Shown here: positions 1 to 8,999 of the stretch, piece after piece | Numbering within the stretch: position 1 is the stretch's first letter | Layout of the letters: each line of letters opens with the position of its first letter | NCBI GenBank assembly: GCA_001941065.1 | Contig: MSHJ01000009.1 | Location: 192,810 to 256,809, forward strand | Direction: 5' to 3' | DNA: 64,000 bases | Source: Alistipes sp. Zagget8 | GTDB taxonomy: Bacteria; Bacteroidota; Bacteroidia; Bacteroidales; Rikenellaceae | Program-made: the position numbers and the translations under genes | The notes under the pieces: model-generated | What the model was told of the DNA's origin: nothing | The model's database searches: none | Seen by the model: only the letters and a program-made list of their open reading frames with translations

Positions 1-44
1 TTTTTAGCGTAATTACGACTGCATTCCGGTCGCGTTGCGACAAG

Positions 45-62
45 CCCCCGCCAAGGCGGGGG
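45..62 (+). terminator. GC-rich hairpin ending the unit left of the window
   Basis: Perfect 8-bp inverted repeat (CCCCCGCC, loop AA, GGCGGGGG) followed by only three T. It probably terminates a gene lying to the left. Two more small hairpins follow before the first gene: 88-104 (7 bp, loop GCA) and 113-125 (CCGTC, loop TTA, GACGG). The leader of the first gene is therefore unusually structured. Confidence 0.5.
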
Positions 63-158
63 TTTGGGGGTGGGTCCAATTTGCAAACGCGGCGGCACGC
101 CGCGAATAACAACCGTCTTAGACGGAAACCCGAACGAAAAACAAACTTGCTTTTTGCT

Positions 159-1436
159 ATGAAAAACTTTATCGAACAACTCCGCGTCGAGGACTGGGTG
201 GTGGTCTGGGTCTCGATTCCGCTGCTGCTGCTTGCGGCGCTCATCCCCGCCGACCTGCCGAGTGTTCCCTCGACCCTCGTGGGCGAGGTGGCATGGTATA
301 ATATCGCCGTCTTGTTCGCCATCGTGCTGGTGGTGCTCTACGTCGGCTGCCTGCTGCTGCGGCGTCCCCTCAAAGGATTGCTGCCGTCGCTGGTCGTCGT
401 TTTCGCCGTTTCGCTGCTGGCGCAGGTCGTGGCCAAGATTCCGGCCGTGTCGTACTACGGCTTCGAATCGGTCTTTTTCTCGGTGCTGTTCGGCCTCCTG
501 ATCCGCAACGTGTGGCGCGTTCCGGCATGGATGAAACCCGCCATCCAGGGCGAGTTCTTCATCAAAATCGGCGTGGTGTGCCTCGGTGCCACCATCCTGT
601 TCAGCGATGTGATGAAATCGGGCGTCTTCGGCCTTGTGCAGGCGTGCCTCGTGGTCGCCGTCGTGTGGTTCTTCGCCTTCTGGCTCTCGCGCCGCATGAA
701 GGTCGACGAACGCTCGGCGATGATCCTTTCGAGCGGAGTCTCGATCTGCGGCGTTTCGGCCTGCATCACGGCATCGCGTGTGGCGGGCGGCGACGACAAG
801 AAACTCTCCTATATCGTCTCGCTGGTGCTGATCGTCGTCGTTCCGATGATCTACCTCATGCCGTGGCTGGCGAACCTGATCCTGCCGCATCTGTTCGCTC
901 CCGAGGTGGCCGAGGAGGTCGCCGGGGCGTGGATCGGCGGTACGATCGACACCACGTCGGGCGTTGCTGCGTCGAGCATGATCGTCGGCGAGGTCGCCAA
1001 CCAGCATGCCGTGATCATCAAGGCGGCGCAGAACGTGCTGATCGGCGTCGTGGCGTTCTTCATTGCGCTCTATCTTTCGACCCGCGGCGAGAAGGGCAGC
1101 CAGGCTCCCTCGCTGGGCATCGTCTGGGAGAAGTTCCCCAAGTTCATCATCGGGTTCGTCGCCGCGTCGCTTGTTTTCAGCCTCTGCCAGTCGAACGGCC
1201 TCTTTACGCTCAGTGCCAAAGGAAAACTCCTCGAACCGGGTGTGGCGAAGATGTTCTCGACGGTCTTCTTCTCGCTGGCGTTCGTCTGCATCGGCCTCGA
1301 CACGCGCCTCAAGGACATCATTTCGAAGGAGAACCGCAATGTCCTCTGGTCGTTCCTCGCGGCGCAGACTTTCAATATCGTCGTGACGTTCGTGATCGCC
1401 TGCCTGCTCTTCGGCCTGCTCAAACCCGCGCTTTAA
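159..1436 (+). CDS. YeiH-family putative sulfate exporter (UPF0324)
   Basis: Polytopic inner-membrane protein of 425 aa, roughly ten to eleven hydrophobic segments. The family (Cons_hypoth698/UPF0324, E. coli YeiH) is annotated as a putative sulfate exporter, but its substrate is not firmly established. Conserved glycine-rich stretches typical of the family are visible at about residues 193-212 (GVSICGVSACITASRVAGGD) and 256-272 (GAWIGGTIDTTSGVAAS). The ATG at 159 is preferred over the in-frame ATG at 81, because the extra 26 residues are basic, low complexity and encoded by a hairpin-rich leader. The gene stands alone and ends in a hairpin that includes its stop codon. Assignment to family is confident; substrate is not. 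Confidence 0.85.
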   Translation: MKNFIEQLRVEDWVVVWVSIPLLLLAALIPADLPSVPSTLVGEVAWYNIAVLFAIVLVVLYVGCLLLRRPLKGLLPSLVVVFAVSLLAQVVAKIPAVSYYGFESVFFSVLFGLLIRNVWRVPAWMKPAIQGEFFIKIGVVCLGATILFSDVMKSGVFGLVQACLVVAVVWFFAFWLSRRMKVDERSAMILSSGVSICGVSACITASRVAGGDDKKLSYIVSLVLIVVVPMIYLMPWLANLILPHLFAPEVAEEVAGAWIGGTIDTTSGVAASSMIVGEVANQHAVIIKAAQNVLIGVVAFFIALYLSTRGEKGSQAPSLGIVWEKFPKFIIGFVAASLVFSLCQSNGLFTLSAKGKLLEPGVAKMFSTVFFSLAFVCIGLDTRLKDIISKENRNVLWSFLAAQTFNIVVTFVIACLLFGLLKPAL

Positions 1437-1448
1437 GAAAGCGCTTTT
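1428..1448 (+). terminator. Terminator overlapping the YeiH stop codon
   Basis: GCGCTTT (1428-1434), loop AAG, AAAGCGC (1438-1444), then TTTT. The stop codon TAA (1434-1436) sits at the top of the hairpin, so the terminator begins inside the coding sequence. Confidence 0.7.
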
Positions 1449-1510
1449 AGGGGCGATGGCAGGGCGGGTCTTTTCCGATGCGGTTCTGCGCTGCTTCCGT
1501 TACGATCATA

Positions 1511-1541
1511 AAAAAAGCTGACGTTTTCGTCAGCCTTTTTT
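1511..1541. terminator. Bidirectional terminator between convergent genes
   Basis: GCTGACG (1517-1523), loop TTTT, CGTCAGC (1528-1534), flanked by an A-run on the left and a T-run on the right, so it can end transcription from both strands. The TGA of the minus-strand YgiQ gene (1530-1532) lies in the stem. Confidence 0.85.
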
Positions 1542-3308
1542 CGTGAATTTCCGCTCCGTACGGAATCCCGGACCGCCTTTCCGGACCGGCCGCTGTCCCG
1601 GGCGTGCTTTCTCGCCGAAGAAATACGATTTCTGCCGCCGCTTTTCGTCCTGCGAACGGGCTACATAGATCTTTTCGTGGGTGTAGGGATTCTCCCCGGT
1701 GTAGAACATCACCGACGAGAGGGTCATGGGCGTGGGCGTGAGGTCCTGCACCTGCTCGAGGTTGAAATGCAGTTTTCCCAACACCTTGCCGGCCAGCGAT
1801 TTCATGTCCTGCTCGGTGCATCCCGGATGCGACGAGATGAAATAAGGGATTAACTGAAAGGGCAGCTGTTCCTGGCTGCAAATGCGATGGAAATCGTCGG
1901 TCAGCCGCTCGAATAGTGCGAACGGCGGTTTGCGCATCAGTTTCAGCACGTTATCCTCCGTGTGCTCAGGCGCCACTTTAAGCCGCCCCGAGGTGTGGTG
2001 TTTCAGCACGGTCTCCAGATAGGGCGACCGGTCGAACAGGTCGTAACGAATGCCGCTGCCGATAAAGGCCTTCTTGATACCTTTGACAGCACGAATCTTT
2101 TCATAAAGGGCCAGCAGCGGCCGGTGGTCGTTGTCGAGGTTGGAGCACAGCACCGGGTGGAGGCACGACGCACGGCGGCACTTGCGGCACAGCTCGCGGT
2201 CGCGGCCGCCCATGCGGTACATATTCGCCGAAGGGGCTCCGACATCCGATAAATATCCCTTGAATCCGGGCATTTTGGCAATTTTCTCCACCTCGGCGAG
2301 TATCGAACGCTCGCTGCGCGAATGGATGAATTTGCCCTGATGGGCCGAGATGGTGCAGAACGAACAGCCTCCGAAACAGCCGCGGTGGATGTTCACCGAA
2401 TGTTTGATCATCTCCCACGCCGGAATGTCCCCCTTGCCCGCGTAACGCGGATGCGGAGCGCGTTCATAGGGGAGGTCGAACGAGTGGTCTAGTTCGTCGG
2501 TCGTGAGCGTCGTGTTGGCGGGCGTGACGACCGCGTAACGGTCGCCGACGGCCTCCACGAGCGTTGCCGTGGGTTCCATCAGGTTGCTCTGGGTCTCGAT
2601 GACCGTGAAATTCTCGCCGAAGGCGGCCTTGCTGCGCAGACACTCTTCATATCCGTTGAGGCGGATCGTCGTCGCGGGATCGAGCCGCGCGACGTAGTTT
2701 TCGTCGGAGAGGAAGGCCACCTGCCGGATTTTGCGCAGCAGCTTGGCGTTGTATCCGTTACGCATCGCCCGGGCGACCTCCTGCACGACCCGTTCGCCCA
2801 TGCCGTAAATCAGCAGGTCGGCGCCCGAATCAACCAGTATGGAGGGCTTCAGCGAGTCGCTCCAGTAGTCGTAGTGGGTCAGGCGGCGCAGCGAGGCTTC
2901 GATGCCCCCGACGACCACCGGAACGTGCGGAAAGAGAAGTTTCAGTATTTGCGAATAGACCGTCACGGCGTGGTCGGGACGGAATCCCGCTTTGCCGCCG
3001 GGGGTGTAGGCGTCGTCGCTTCGCAGACGGATATTGGCCGTGTAATGATTGACCATCGAGTCCATCGCCCCGCCTGAGACCCCGAAAAAGAGCCGCGGGG
3101 CGCCCAGCTTGGTGAAATCGCGCAGGTCGTCGCGCCAGTTGGGCTGGGGAACGATCGCCACGCGGTAGCCCTCGGCTTCGAGCAGCCGTCCCACGACGGC
3201 CGCCCCGAATGCCGGGTGGTCGATGTAGGCGTCGCCCGAGAAAAGGATCACGTCGAGCTGATCCCATCCGCGTGCGCGGACCTCCTTGATGGTCGTCGGC
3301 AGAAACAT
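1530..3308 (-). CDS. YgiQ family radical SAM protein
   Basis: 592 aa, predicted cytoplasmic. The N-terminal half is the UPF0313/YgiQ domain. The radical SAM core carries the iron-sulfur motif CFGGCSFC, with C311, C315 and C318 as cluster ligands, just after HSVNIHRG. Additional cysteine pairs around residues 375-392 (LCRKCRRASC) fit the family. The family is widespread and its substrate is unknown to me. The C-terminal tail is basic (RPVRKGGPGFRTERKFTKKG). The start ATG at 3308 is the natural YgiQ N-terminus (MFLPTTIKEVRARGWDQ). It is the last gene read leftwards and ends in a strong terminator. A 182-bp spacer with AT repeats separates it from the rluD gene upstream. Confidence 0.92.
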   Translation of the reverse strand: MFLPTTIKEVRARGWDQLDVILFSGDAYIDHPAFGAAVVGRLLEAEGYRVAIVPQPNWRDDLRDFTKLGAPRLFFGVSGGAMDSMVNHYTANIRLRSDDAYTPGGKAGFRPDHAVTVYSQILKLLFPHVPVVVGGIEASLRRLTHYDYWSDSLKPSILVDSGADLLIYGMGERVVQEVARAMRNGYNAKLLRKIRQVAFLSDENYVARLDPATTIRLNGYEECLRSKAAFGENFTVIETQSNLMEPTATLVEAVGDRYAVVTPANTTLTTDELDHSFDLPYERAPHPRYAGKGDIPAWEMIKHSVNIHRGCFGGCSFCTISAHQGKFIHSRSERSILAEVEKIAKMPGFKGYLSDVGAPSANMYRMGGRDRELCRKCRRASCLHPVLCSNLDNDHRPLLALYEKIRAVKGIKKAFIGSGIRYDLFDRSPYLETVLKHHTSGRLKVAPEHTEDNVLKLMRKPPFALFERLTDDFHRICSQEQLPFQLIPYFISSHPGCTEQDMKSLAGKVLGKLHFNLEQVQDLTPTPMTLSSVMFYTGENPYTHEKIYVARSQDEKRRQKSYFFGEKARPGQRPVRKGGPGFRTERKFTKKG

Positions 3309-3316
3309 GGTTTCAC

Positions 3317-3350
3317 AATTAATAATTAAGAATTAAAAATGAAAAATTAT
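3317..3350. repeat. AT-rich intergenic repeat, arm 1
   Basis: AT-rich block containing AATTAAGAATTAAAAAT. The exact 17-bp reverse complement occurs about 110 bp away, so the pair forms inverted arms around the 3351-3461 spacer between ygiQ and rluD. GC-rich sequence lies on both sides, so the block stands out. Confidence 0.7.
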
Positions 3351-3461
3351 CGGGCCGGTCGTCATTGCGGTGCGATCTTTTACCCGACGCGACAACCTGA
3401 TTGGCAGCCGTGGCATTCCGGTAATTCCCTGAAAATGCCGTGTCTGCAATAACGTTCTGCC

Positions 3462-3494
3462 TCAATTTTTAATTCTTAATTTTTTATTTTTCAT
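3462..3494. repeat. AT-rich intergenic repeat, arm 2, supplying the rluD stop
   Basis: Contains ATTTTTAATTCTTAATT, the reverse complement of arm 1. Reading leftwards, it starts exactly at the TGA stop codon of the RluD-family gene (3491-3493). Confidence 0.7.
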
Positions 3495-4576
3495 TCTGTT
3501 TCGACCGGCGCAGCCGTCGAAACATAGGTGTCCCATTTGGCCAGCAGGGACTGGAAATCGGCCGGGAGTTCGCTTTCGAACAGCACCTCTTTGTGCGTCG
3601 CGGGGTGTTCGAACCCCAGCAGGCGGGCGTGCAGGGCATGGCGCGGCATCACGGCGAAGCAGTTGTCGATGAACTGGCGGTATTTGGCGAAGGTCGTGCC
3701 CTTGAGGATGCGGTCACCGCCGTAGCGTTCGTCGTTGAACAGCGGGTGGCCGATCCACGCCATGTGGACCCGTATCTGGTGCGTGCGTCCCGTTTCCAGG
3801 CGGCACTCCACGAGGGTCACGTATCCGTAGCGTTTCAGGACCTTCCAATGCGTCACGGCGTGCTTGCCGTCCGAACCGTCGGCGAAGACGAACATCTTCT
3901 GCCGGTCCTTGGGACTGCGCCCGATATTACCCGTGATGGTCCCTTCGTCCTCCTCGAAATTGCCCCACACGAGGGCCACGTAGCGGCGCTGGATCGTGTG
4001 GTCGAAGAACTGTTTGGCCAGCCGCGCGTGGGTCTGTTCGTCCTTGGCGATCACCAGCAGTCCCGACGTGTTCTTGTCGATGCGGTGCACCAGCCCCGCG
4101 CGGTTCTGCTCCTCGGCCGGGATTCCCTGCGCGTTGAGGTGGTACATCAGTGCGTTGACCAGCGTGCCGTCGTAGTTGCCCACGCCCGGATGGACGACCA
4201 TCCCGGCGGGTTTGTCCACGAGCAGCAGCCATTGATCCTCATAGGGAATGTCCAGGGGAATGTTCTCGGCCTTGAGCTCCACCTCGCGCCGCGGATAGGG
4301 CATCACGATCTGGATGCGGTCCAGCGGTTTGACCTTGTAGCTCGACTTGGCCGCCTTGCCGTTGACCAGGATGCTGCCGCAGTCGGCTGCCGCCTGAATG
4401 CGGTTGCGCGAGCAGTGCTCCATCCTCACGGTCAGGAACTTGTCCAGCCGCATGGGCGTCTGCCCCTTGTCGGCCGTCACCGCAAAGTGCTCATAGAGGC
4501 CCGCTTCCTCTTCGTCCTCCCCGTCCGCCGGAATCACCTCGGGGTCCAGCTCCTCGATCGGTCGTTCGTCGGTCAT
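3491..4576 (-). CDS. rluD: RluD-family 23S rRNA pseudouridine synthase
   Basis: 361 aa. An acidic N-terminal extension (1-30) precedes an S4 RNA-binding domain (about 42-100) and the RluA/RluD catalytic domain. The catalytic motif HRIDKNTSGLLVIAKDE is at 164-180, with D167 as the expected nucleophile. A GRTHQIRVHMA motif lies further downstream. Such enzymes convert uridines in helix 69 or other 23S sites to pseudouridine; RluD rather than RluC is inferred from overall architecture. Its start overlaps the stop of the PASTA-protein gene by one base (TGATG), indicating translational coupling. It is the last gene of the tgt-lptF/G-PASTA-rluD unit. Confidence 0.88.
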   Translation of the reverse strand: MTDERPIEELDPEVIPADGEDEEEAGLYEHFAVTADKGQTPMRLDKFLTVRMEHCSRNRIQAAADCGSILVNGKAAKSSYKVKPLDRIQIVMPYPRREVELKAENIPLDIPYEDQWLLLVDKPAGMVVHPGVGNYDGTLVNALMYHLNAQGIPAEEQNRAGLVHRIDKNTSGLLVIAKDEQTHARLAKQFFDHTIQRRYVALVWGNFEEDEGTITGNIGRSPKDRQKMFVFADGSDGKHAVTHWKVLKRYGYVTLVECRLETGRTHQIRVHMAWIGHPLFNDERYGGDRILKGTTFAKYRQFIDNCFAVMPRHALHARLLGFEHPATHKEVLFESELPADFQSLLAKWDTYVSTAAPVETE

Positions 4577-5538
4577 CAGTCGAAAAATCCTTCGTTGCCG
4601 TTGTCTGCGGGACGCTCTTCGGCGGGTTCCGCCGAAGCCTCCTCCAGCGCCGCCTGCGCGAGCGAGTCGGCACGCTGCTGTTCGGCCAGCCGGCGCTCCT
4701 CGGCGGCGGCCTGTGCCTGCTTCTCGGCCTCGGCCCGGAGTTTGTCCACCTTCTGTCCGTCGAGCGTCAGCCGCAGGCTGACCTTCGAACCCAGTGCGGC
4801 GCTGTGCTCTGCGCCCGGAATCTGGACGTAAACCCGCGCCTCTTTCTGGTTGAGGAGATTGACTCCTTCGTCGAAATCGACGTTCCCGACGTTGAGCCCC
4901 AGTTCCCAGAGGCGGCCTTTGGCCTGCATCAGGGGCAGTCCCACCAGCCGCGGCACCACGGTCGTTCCGCGGCCCTCCTCGACGCCCACGTAAAGCGTCA
5001 CGCCGGAACCCATCTCGGCCTCCATGCGGGTCGCCGGGGTGACGGGTTTCCCTTCGCAGTACTCCTCCAGCACGTAGTTGGTGGCCATGTCGGGGCGGTA
5101 GACCAGCTCGGCGATCTCCAGTCCGGCGATCTCCAGCATGTTCTTGGCCTGCCGCAGCGAACGTCCGGCCACATAGGGCACGGGAACCATCTTCTGGCGG
5201 AAGGAGTTGATCGTGATGTAGACCGTGCGGCCGGGTTTCACCTCCACGCCCCCTTCGGGCAGTTGGTCGAGGACGATGCCGCCCTCGTAGGCGGGCACGA
5301 ACAGCGAGTCGTTGATGTGCAGCCGCAGGTCGTGCTTGCGGGCGATGCGCTGGGCGTCGTGCAACGCCACGCCCGAGAAATCGGGCACGGTGCGCCTGGC
5401 TCCGTGGCGGGTGCCGACCTTCATCAGGATGTGGGCGGCGACGGCCATCGCGAGAATCAGGGCGGCGATCAGCAGGAGGTTCCAGAGCAGCGGCTGCTGC
5501 CGGAGCCGGGAGAGGTAGTTATCGGGACGTTTCTCCAT
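4576..5538 (-). CDS. Membrane-anchored PASTA-domain protein
   Basis: 320 aa. A short cytoplasmic N-terminus is followed by one membrane helix (about 18-40), then about three PASTA repeats (roughly 48-112, 115-186 and 188-260). The C-terminal 60 residues are charged and Ala/Glu-rich. PASTA domains in Gram-positive kinases and penicillin-binding proteins bind peptidoglycan fragments. Here there is no kinase or transpeptidase domain, so a periplasmic cell-wall-binding role is inferred. It lies between lptF/G and rluD with a one-base overlap to the latter. Confidence 0.82.
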   Translation of the reverse strand: MEKRPDNYLSRLRQQPLLWNLLLIAALILAMAVAAHILMKVGTRHGARRTVPDFSGVALHDAQRIARKHDLRLHINDSLFVPAYEGGIVLDQLPEGGVEVKPGRTVYITINSFRQKMVPVPYVAGRSLRQAKNMLEIAGLEIAELVYRPDMATNYVLEEYCEGKPVTPATRMEAEMGSGVTLYVGVEEGRGTTVVPRLVGLPLMQAKGRLWELGLNVGNVDFDEGVNLLNQKEARVYVQIPGAEHSAALGSKVSLRLTLDGQKVDKLRAEAEKQAQAAAEERRLAEQQRADSLAQAALEEASAEPAEERPADNGNEGFFD

Positions 5539-5547
5539 AAGTACGGG

Positions 5548-6651
5548 TTATTTCGGCGCCTTCCGGTAGAGGTAGACGGCAATGACGAGGTAGATGATGT
5601 TGGGCAGCCAGACGGCCAGTCCGGGCGGCAGGGTTCCGCTCTTGGCGAACTCCTCGAAGAAGCGGTTGAAGAGGATGTACGAGAAGCACAGTCCCGTGCC
5701 GATGCCGATGTGGAGTCCCGTTCCGCCGCGCACCTTGCGCGAGGACAGGGACACGCCGATCAGCGTCAGGATGAAGGTCGAGAGCGGATAGGCGTAGCGG
5801 GCGTGTTTCTCGACCTCGATGATGTTGATCGAGTCGGAGCCCTTGGCCCGCTGCTGGCCGAGGAAGTCGTTGAGCTCCGTGATGTTCATGGTCTGGATCA
5901 GGTCGTTGATCTCGCCCAGTTCCGTGACGTCGAGGTTGATCAGCGTGTCGAGGTTGCGGAACTGCTCGAAGGTCTCCATGCCCAGCGAGTCGAATTCGCG
6001 TTTGGTGTACCGCGGAGCGGTCCACCGTCTGGTTTCGGGGTTGAATTTCACGTCGGAAGCCTCGAGCGAATGGGTCATCGTGCCGCTGTAGTAGCGTTCC
6101 AGGGCGAAGAACGACGCCTGGCGGGCTCCGTCGTTGTAGCCGCGGATGTAGGCGAAGATGCCGGGTTCGATCTGGCGGTAGATGTGGCGGTTGAACTTGG
6201 TATTCTGCTTGCGCTTGATGTACTGCTGTTCGAAATTGACGATGTGCCGCTGCGAAATGGGGATCAGCCAGAGGTTGAGCGTCAGCGACAGCGAGGCGAT
6301 GATCAGCGCACCGAGGAAATAGGGCCACATCAGCCGCTGAAACGACATGCCGCCCGAGAGCATGGCCACGATTTCGGTCTGGTAGGCCATCTTCGAGGTG
6401 AAGAAGATGCAGGCGATGAACGTGAACAGGCCGCTGAACTGGTTGATGAAATAGGGGATGAAATTGAGGTAATAGTCCAGGATGACCGATTTCAAGGGGG
6501 CGTGCAGCTCCGTGAAATCGTCGATCTTCTCCACATAGTCGAAGACCACCACGATGATGATGATCATGGCGATGGCGAAGAAATAGGTCGTCAGGAATTT
6601 CCCCAGTATGTAACGGTCCAGAATCTTGAACCCCGGAAAGCGCATTTTCAT
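5548..6651 (-). CDS. LptF/LptG-family permease (YjgP/YjgQ)
   Basis: 367 aa. Three N-terminal membrane segments within about 15-120, a large periplasmic beta-jellyroll region, and three C-terminal segments (about 285-362) match the YjgP/YjgQ fold. In lipopolysaccharide export, LptF and LptG form the inner-membrane part of the LptB2FG transporter. Only one paralogue is present here, so F and G cannot be told apart. It starts at 6651, three bases after the tgt stop, and is co-transcribed with tgt and the PASTA gene. Confidence 0.88.
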   Translation of the reverse strand: MKMRFPGFKILDRYILGKFLTTYFFAIAMIIIIVVVFDYVEKIDDFTELHAPLKSVILDYYLNFIPYFINQFSGLFTFIACIFFTSKMAYQTEIVAMLSGGMSFQRLMWPYFLGALIIASLSLTLNLWLIPISQRHIVNFEQQYIKRKQNTKFNRHIYRQIEPGIFAYIRGYNDGARQASFFALERYYSGTMTHSLEASDVKFNPETRRWTAPRYTKREFDSLGMETFEQFRNLDTLINLDVTELGEINDLIQTMNITELNDFLGQQRAKGSDSINIIEVEKHARYAYPLSTFILTLIGVSLSSRKVRGGTGLHIGIGTGLCFSYILFNRFFEEFAKSGTLPPGLAVWLPNIIYLVIAVYLYRKAPK

Positions 6652-6654
6652 CGT

Positions 6655-7791
6655 TTAGAGCCTTTTTTGCAGTTTGGCGACCATCTCCTCTTTCCACGCC
6701 GCGAAATCCCCGGCGAGGATGTGTTCGCGGGCCGCGCCCACCAGCCGCAGGTAGAAGGCGATGTTGTGCAGCGAGGCGATCTGCGCCGCGAGCATCTCGC
6801 CGCAGACCGTCAGGTGGTGGAGGTAGGCTTTCGAGTAGAGCGTGTCGACGAAGGCCGTTCCTGCGGGGTCGATCGGCGAAAAATCGTCCTCCCATTTTTT
6901 GTTGCGGATGTTGATGACCCCTTCGGCCGTGAACAGTTGCCCGTTGCGGCCGTTGCGCGTCGGCATCACGCAGTCGAACATGTCGACGCCCCGCGCAATG
7001 CCTTCGAGGATGTTCACCGGCGTGCCGACTCCCATCAGATAACGCGGACGGTCCTCCGGCAGGATGGCGTTGACCACGTCGATCATTTCGTACATCACCT
7101 CGGTCGGTTCGCCGACGGCCAGTCCGCCGATGGCGTAACCGTCTGCGTCGTATTGTTTTACGTTCTCGGCGGCCCGGGCGCGGAGGTCCGGGTAGGTGCA
7201 TCCCTGCACGATGGGGAACAAGGCCTGGTAATGGCCGTATTTCGGCGAGGTCCGGTGATATTGGTTGAAACAGCGGTCGAGCCACCGCTCCGTGAGGTCC
7301 AGCGACTTGGCGGCGTATTCGCGCGGGGCGTCGCCCGGGGGACATTCGTCGAAGGCCATCATGATGTCGGCGCCGATTGTCCGCTCGGTGTCGATCACGC
7401 TTTCGGGCGTGAAGAGGTGCTTCGAACCGTCGATGTGCGACCGGAAATGGCATCCCTCCTCCTTGAGTTTGCGGCACGCCGCGAGCGAGAAGACCTGAAA
7501 TCCGCCGCTGTCGGTGAGCATCGGTCCCTCCCAGGTCGAGAAGCGGTGCACGCCGCCGGCCCGTTCGAGAATCTCCATGCCGGGACGCAGGTAGAGGTGA
7601 TAGGTGTTGGCCAGGATGATCTGTGCCCGCGCCTCGTCGCGCACGTCGCGGTGGAAGATGCCTTTGACGGTGGCCGCCGTGCCCACGGGCATGAAGATCG
7701 GCGTGCGGATCGTGCCGTGGTCGGTCTCGAGTTCGCCCGCGCGGGCGCGGGACGACGGGTCTTTATGTTGCAGGGTAAATTTCATACTCAA
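6655..7791 (-). CDS. tgt: tRNA-guanine(34) transglycosylase without zinc cysteines
   Basis: 378 aa. Exchanges G34 of Asn/Asp/His/Tyr tRNAs for queuine or its precursor. Substrate-binding LTDSGGFQVFS (D94), GGLAVGEP (222-229) and the nucleophile region FDCVMPTRNGRNG (D273) are present. The usual CxCxxC zinc motif before the conserved histidines is replaced by DPAGTAFVDTLYSKAYLHHL (308-327): the histidines remain but all three cysteines are lost. From memory, Bacteroides enzymes share this. The start may be the second ATG (7785, MKFTLQ). It heads a minus-strand operon with lptF/G, PASTA and rluD. Confidence 0.93.
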   Translation of the reverse strand: MSMKFTLQHKDPSSRARAGELETDHGTIRTPIFMPVGTAATVKGIFHRDVRDEARAQIILANTYHLYLRPGMEILERAGGVHRFSTWEGPMLTDSGGFQVFSLAACRKLKEEGCHFRSHIDGSKHLFTPESVIDTERTIGADIMMAFDECPPGDAPREYAAKSLDLTERWLDRCFNQYHRTSPKYGHYQALFPIVQGCTYPDLRARAAENVKQYDADGYAIGGLAVGEPTEVMYEMIDVVNAILPEDRPRYLMGVGTPVNILEGIARGVDMFDCVMPTRNGRNGQLFTAEGVINIRNKKWEDDFSPIDPAGTAFVDTLYSKAYLHHLTVCGEMLAAQIASLHNIAFYLRLVGAAREHILAGDFAAWKEEMVAKLQKRL

Positions 7792-7799
7792 CTATTCGG

Positions 7800-7807
7800 C
7801 AAAAATA
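7800..7807 (-). promoter_or_regulatory. Possible -7 element for the tgt operon
   Basis: Minus-strand TATTTTTG fits the Bacteroidetes -7 consensus TAnnTTTG. It lies only about 8 bases before the first ATG, so the transcript would be almost leaderless, or translation would start at the second ATG. Confidence 0.4.
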
Positions 7808-7820
7808 CACAAAATATTTC

Positions 7821-7828
7821 TATCTTTG
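7821..7828 (+). promoter_or_regulatory. Promoter -7 element for the glycosyltransferase-sigma unit
   Basis: TATCTTTG matches TAnnTTTG and ends 16 bases before the ATG at 7845. The preceding 20 bases are AT-rich. This is a divergent promoter region shared with tgt. Confidence 0.6.
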
Positions 7829-7844
7829 CGCATATTTCGCCAAT

Positions 7845-8999
7845 ATGCAATTCATCGATAAATTTCTGGCATGCTACGGCTGGGAAGGGGCTGCCCTCGC
7901 GGGGGCGATGCTCCTCCTGTTAGGTGTGCAGTTCTATTACTATATTTTCGTCTACGGCCGCATCCCCGGGTACAAGAACAACCGGCGTGCGGCGGAGATG
8001 GAGGAGGAACCGCCCGTGTCGGTGGTCGTGCCGCTCTTTTCCGAGGATTATTCGTTCGTCGAGGAGCGTCTGCCGCTGATCTTGGCTCAGAACTACCCCG
8101 ATTTCGAGGTGGTGATCGTCTACGTGGGTCACGACGCGGATTTTTACGAGGACCTCGCGCGGCTCAAGCAGTCGTTTCCGCAGATCACCACGACAAAGAT
8201 CCAGCTCGATCCGCGTTTCCCGATCTCGCGCAAGATGGCCCTCAATGTGGGCATCAAGTCGGCCCATTACGAGTGCATGGTCTTCACCTCGACCGACGCC
8301 GTGCCGCAGACCGACCGCTGGCTGTCGCTGATGGCCAAGGGTTTCATGCGCGGCGAAATCGTCGTGGGGTATTGCGGCGTGGAGCGCAGGAAGGGATTTG
8401 CGAATTACATGATGCGCACCGGACGGATGATGCACTCCGCCAACTGGATCGCCCGGGCCGTGCAACGCCGCGCCTACCGGGGAACGCTCCACAACTACGG
8501 CTTCACCAAACGTATCTATTTCGGCGCCAACGGATTCAGCCACCTCAATATGAACATCGGCGAGGACGACCTGTTCATGCAGCGGGTCATGACGCGCGAC
8601 AACGTGAGCGTCATCCTCTCGCCGCGAGCCACGCTGCGCGAAAAGACGTGGGGCGGCATGGGCTGGTGGATGAGCCAGCTGCGCTACTACGGCTCGGCGT
8701 TCCGTTTCTATCCGCAGGCCGTGCGCACCTTTGTCCGCTGGGAACTGGGTTCGCGGTCGCTCTTTTTCATTACGGTGATCTGCGCCCTGGCGGTGATGCC
8801 CCTGGAATACAAGCTCGCGGCGCTGGCGCTGCTCGTGATCCGTTACGTCGTCGTGGCCCTCGAGGTGCGGCGCGTCGCGCGGCGGCTGGGCGAGGACGGG
8901 ATTATGGGCCGCTATTTTATCTACGACCTGCTGAGCCCGCTGTGGGCCGCAGCCGTGGGGGCGATGCTGCTTCGCCGGGACGACCGCGTATGGAGATAG
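7845..8999 (+). CDS. Membrane-bound family 2 glycosyltransferase
   Basis: 384 aa. An N-terminal membrane helix (about 15-35) is followed by a GT-A domain starting at PVSVVVPLFSED (about 57-68). A nucleotide-sugar-type motif is at FTSTDAVPQTDRW, and an acceptor/acid motif at FGANGFSHLNMNIGEDDLF. At least two C-terminal membrane helices follow. The overall form resembles membrane GT2 enzymes of the cellulose-synthase-like group, but without an obvious QxxRW. The sugar and acceptor are unknown. Its 3' end overlaps the sigma-factor gene by 10 bases, so the two are translated together. Confidence 0.8.
   Translation: MQFIDKFLACYGWEGAALAGAMLLLLGVQFYYYIFVYGRIPGYKNNRRAAEMEEEPPVSVVVPLFSEDYSFVEERLPLILAQNYPDFEVVIVYVGHDADFYEDLARLKQSFPQITTTKIQLDPRFPISRKMALNVGIKSAHYECMVFTSTDAVPQTDRWLSLMAKGFMRGEIVVGYCGVERRKGFANYMMRTGRMMHSANWIARAVQRRAYRGTLHNYGFTKRIYFGANGFSHLNMNIGEDDLFMQRVMTRDNVSVILSPRATLREKTWGGMGWWMSQLRYYGSAFRFYPQAVRTFVRWELGSRSLFFITVICALAVMPLEYKLAALALLVIRYVVVALEVRRVARRLGEDGIMGRYFIYDLLSPLWAAAVGAMLLRRDDRVWR

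Noticed and set aside
4804..7923. A 1039-codon open frame on the plus strand opposite rluD, PASTA, lptF/G and tgt
   Set aside because: It lies antisense to four well-recognised genes, is rich in His/Arg/Val/Gln as expected for a GC-rich shadow, and has no known domain.
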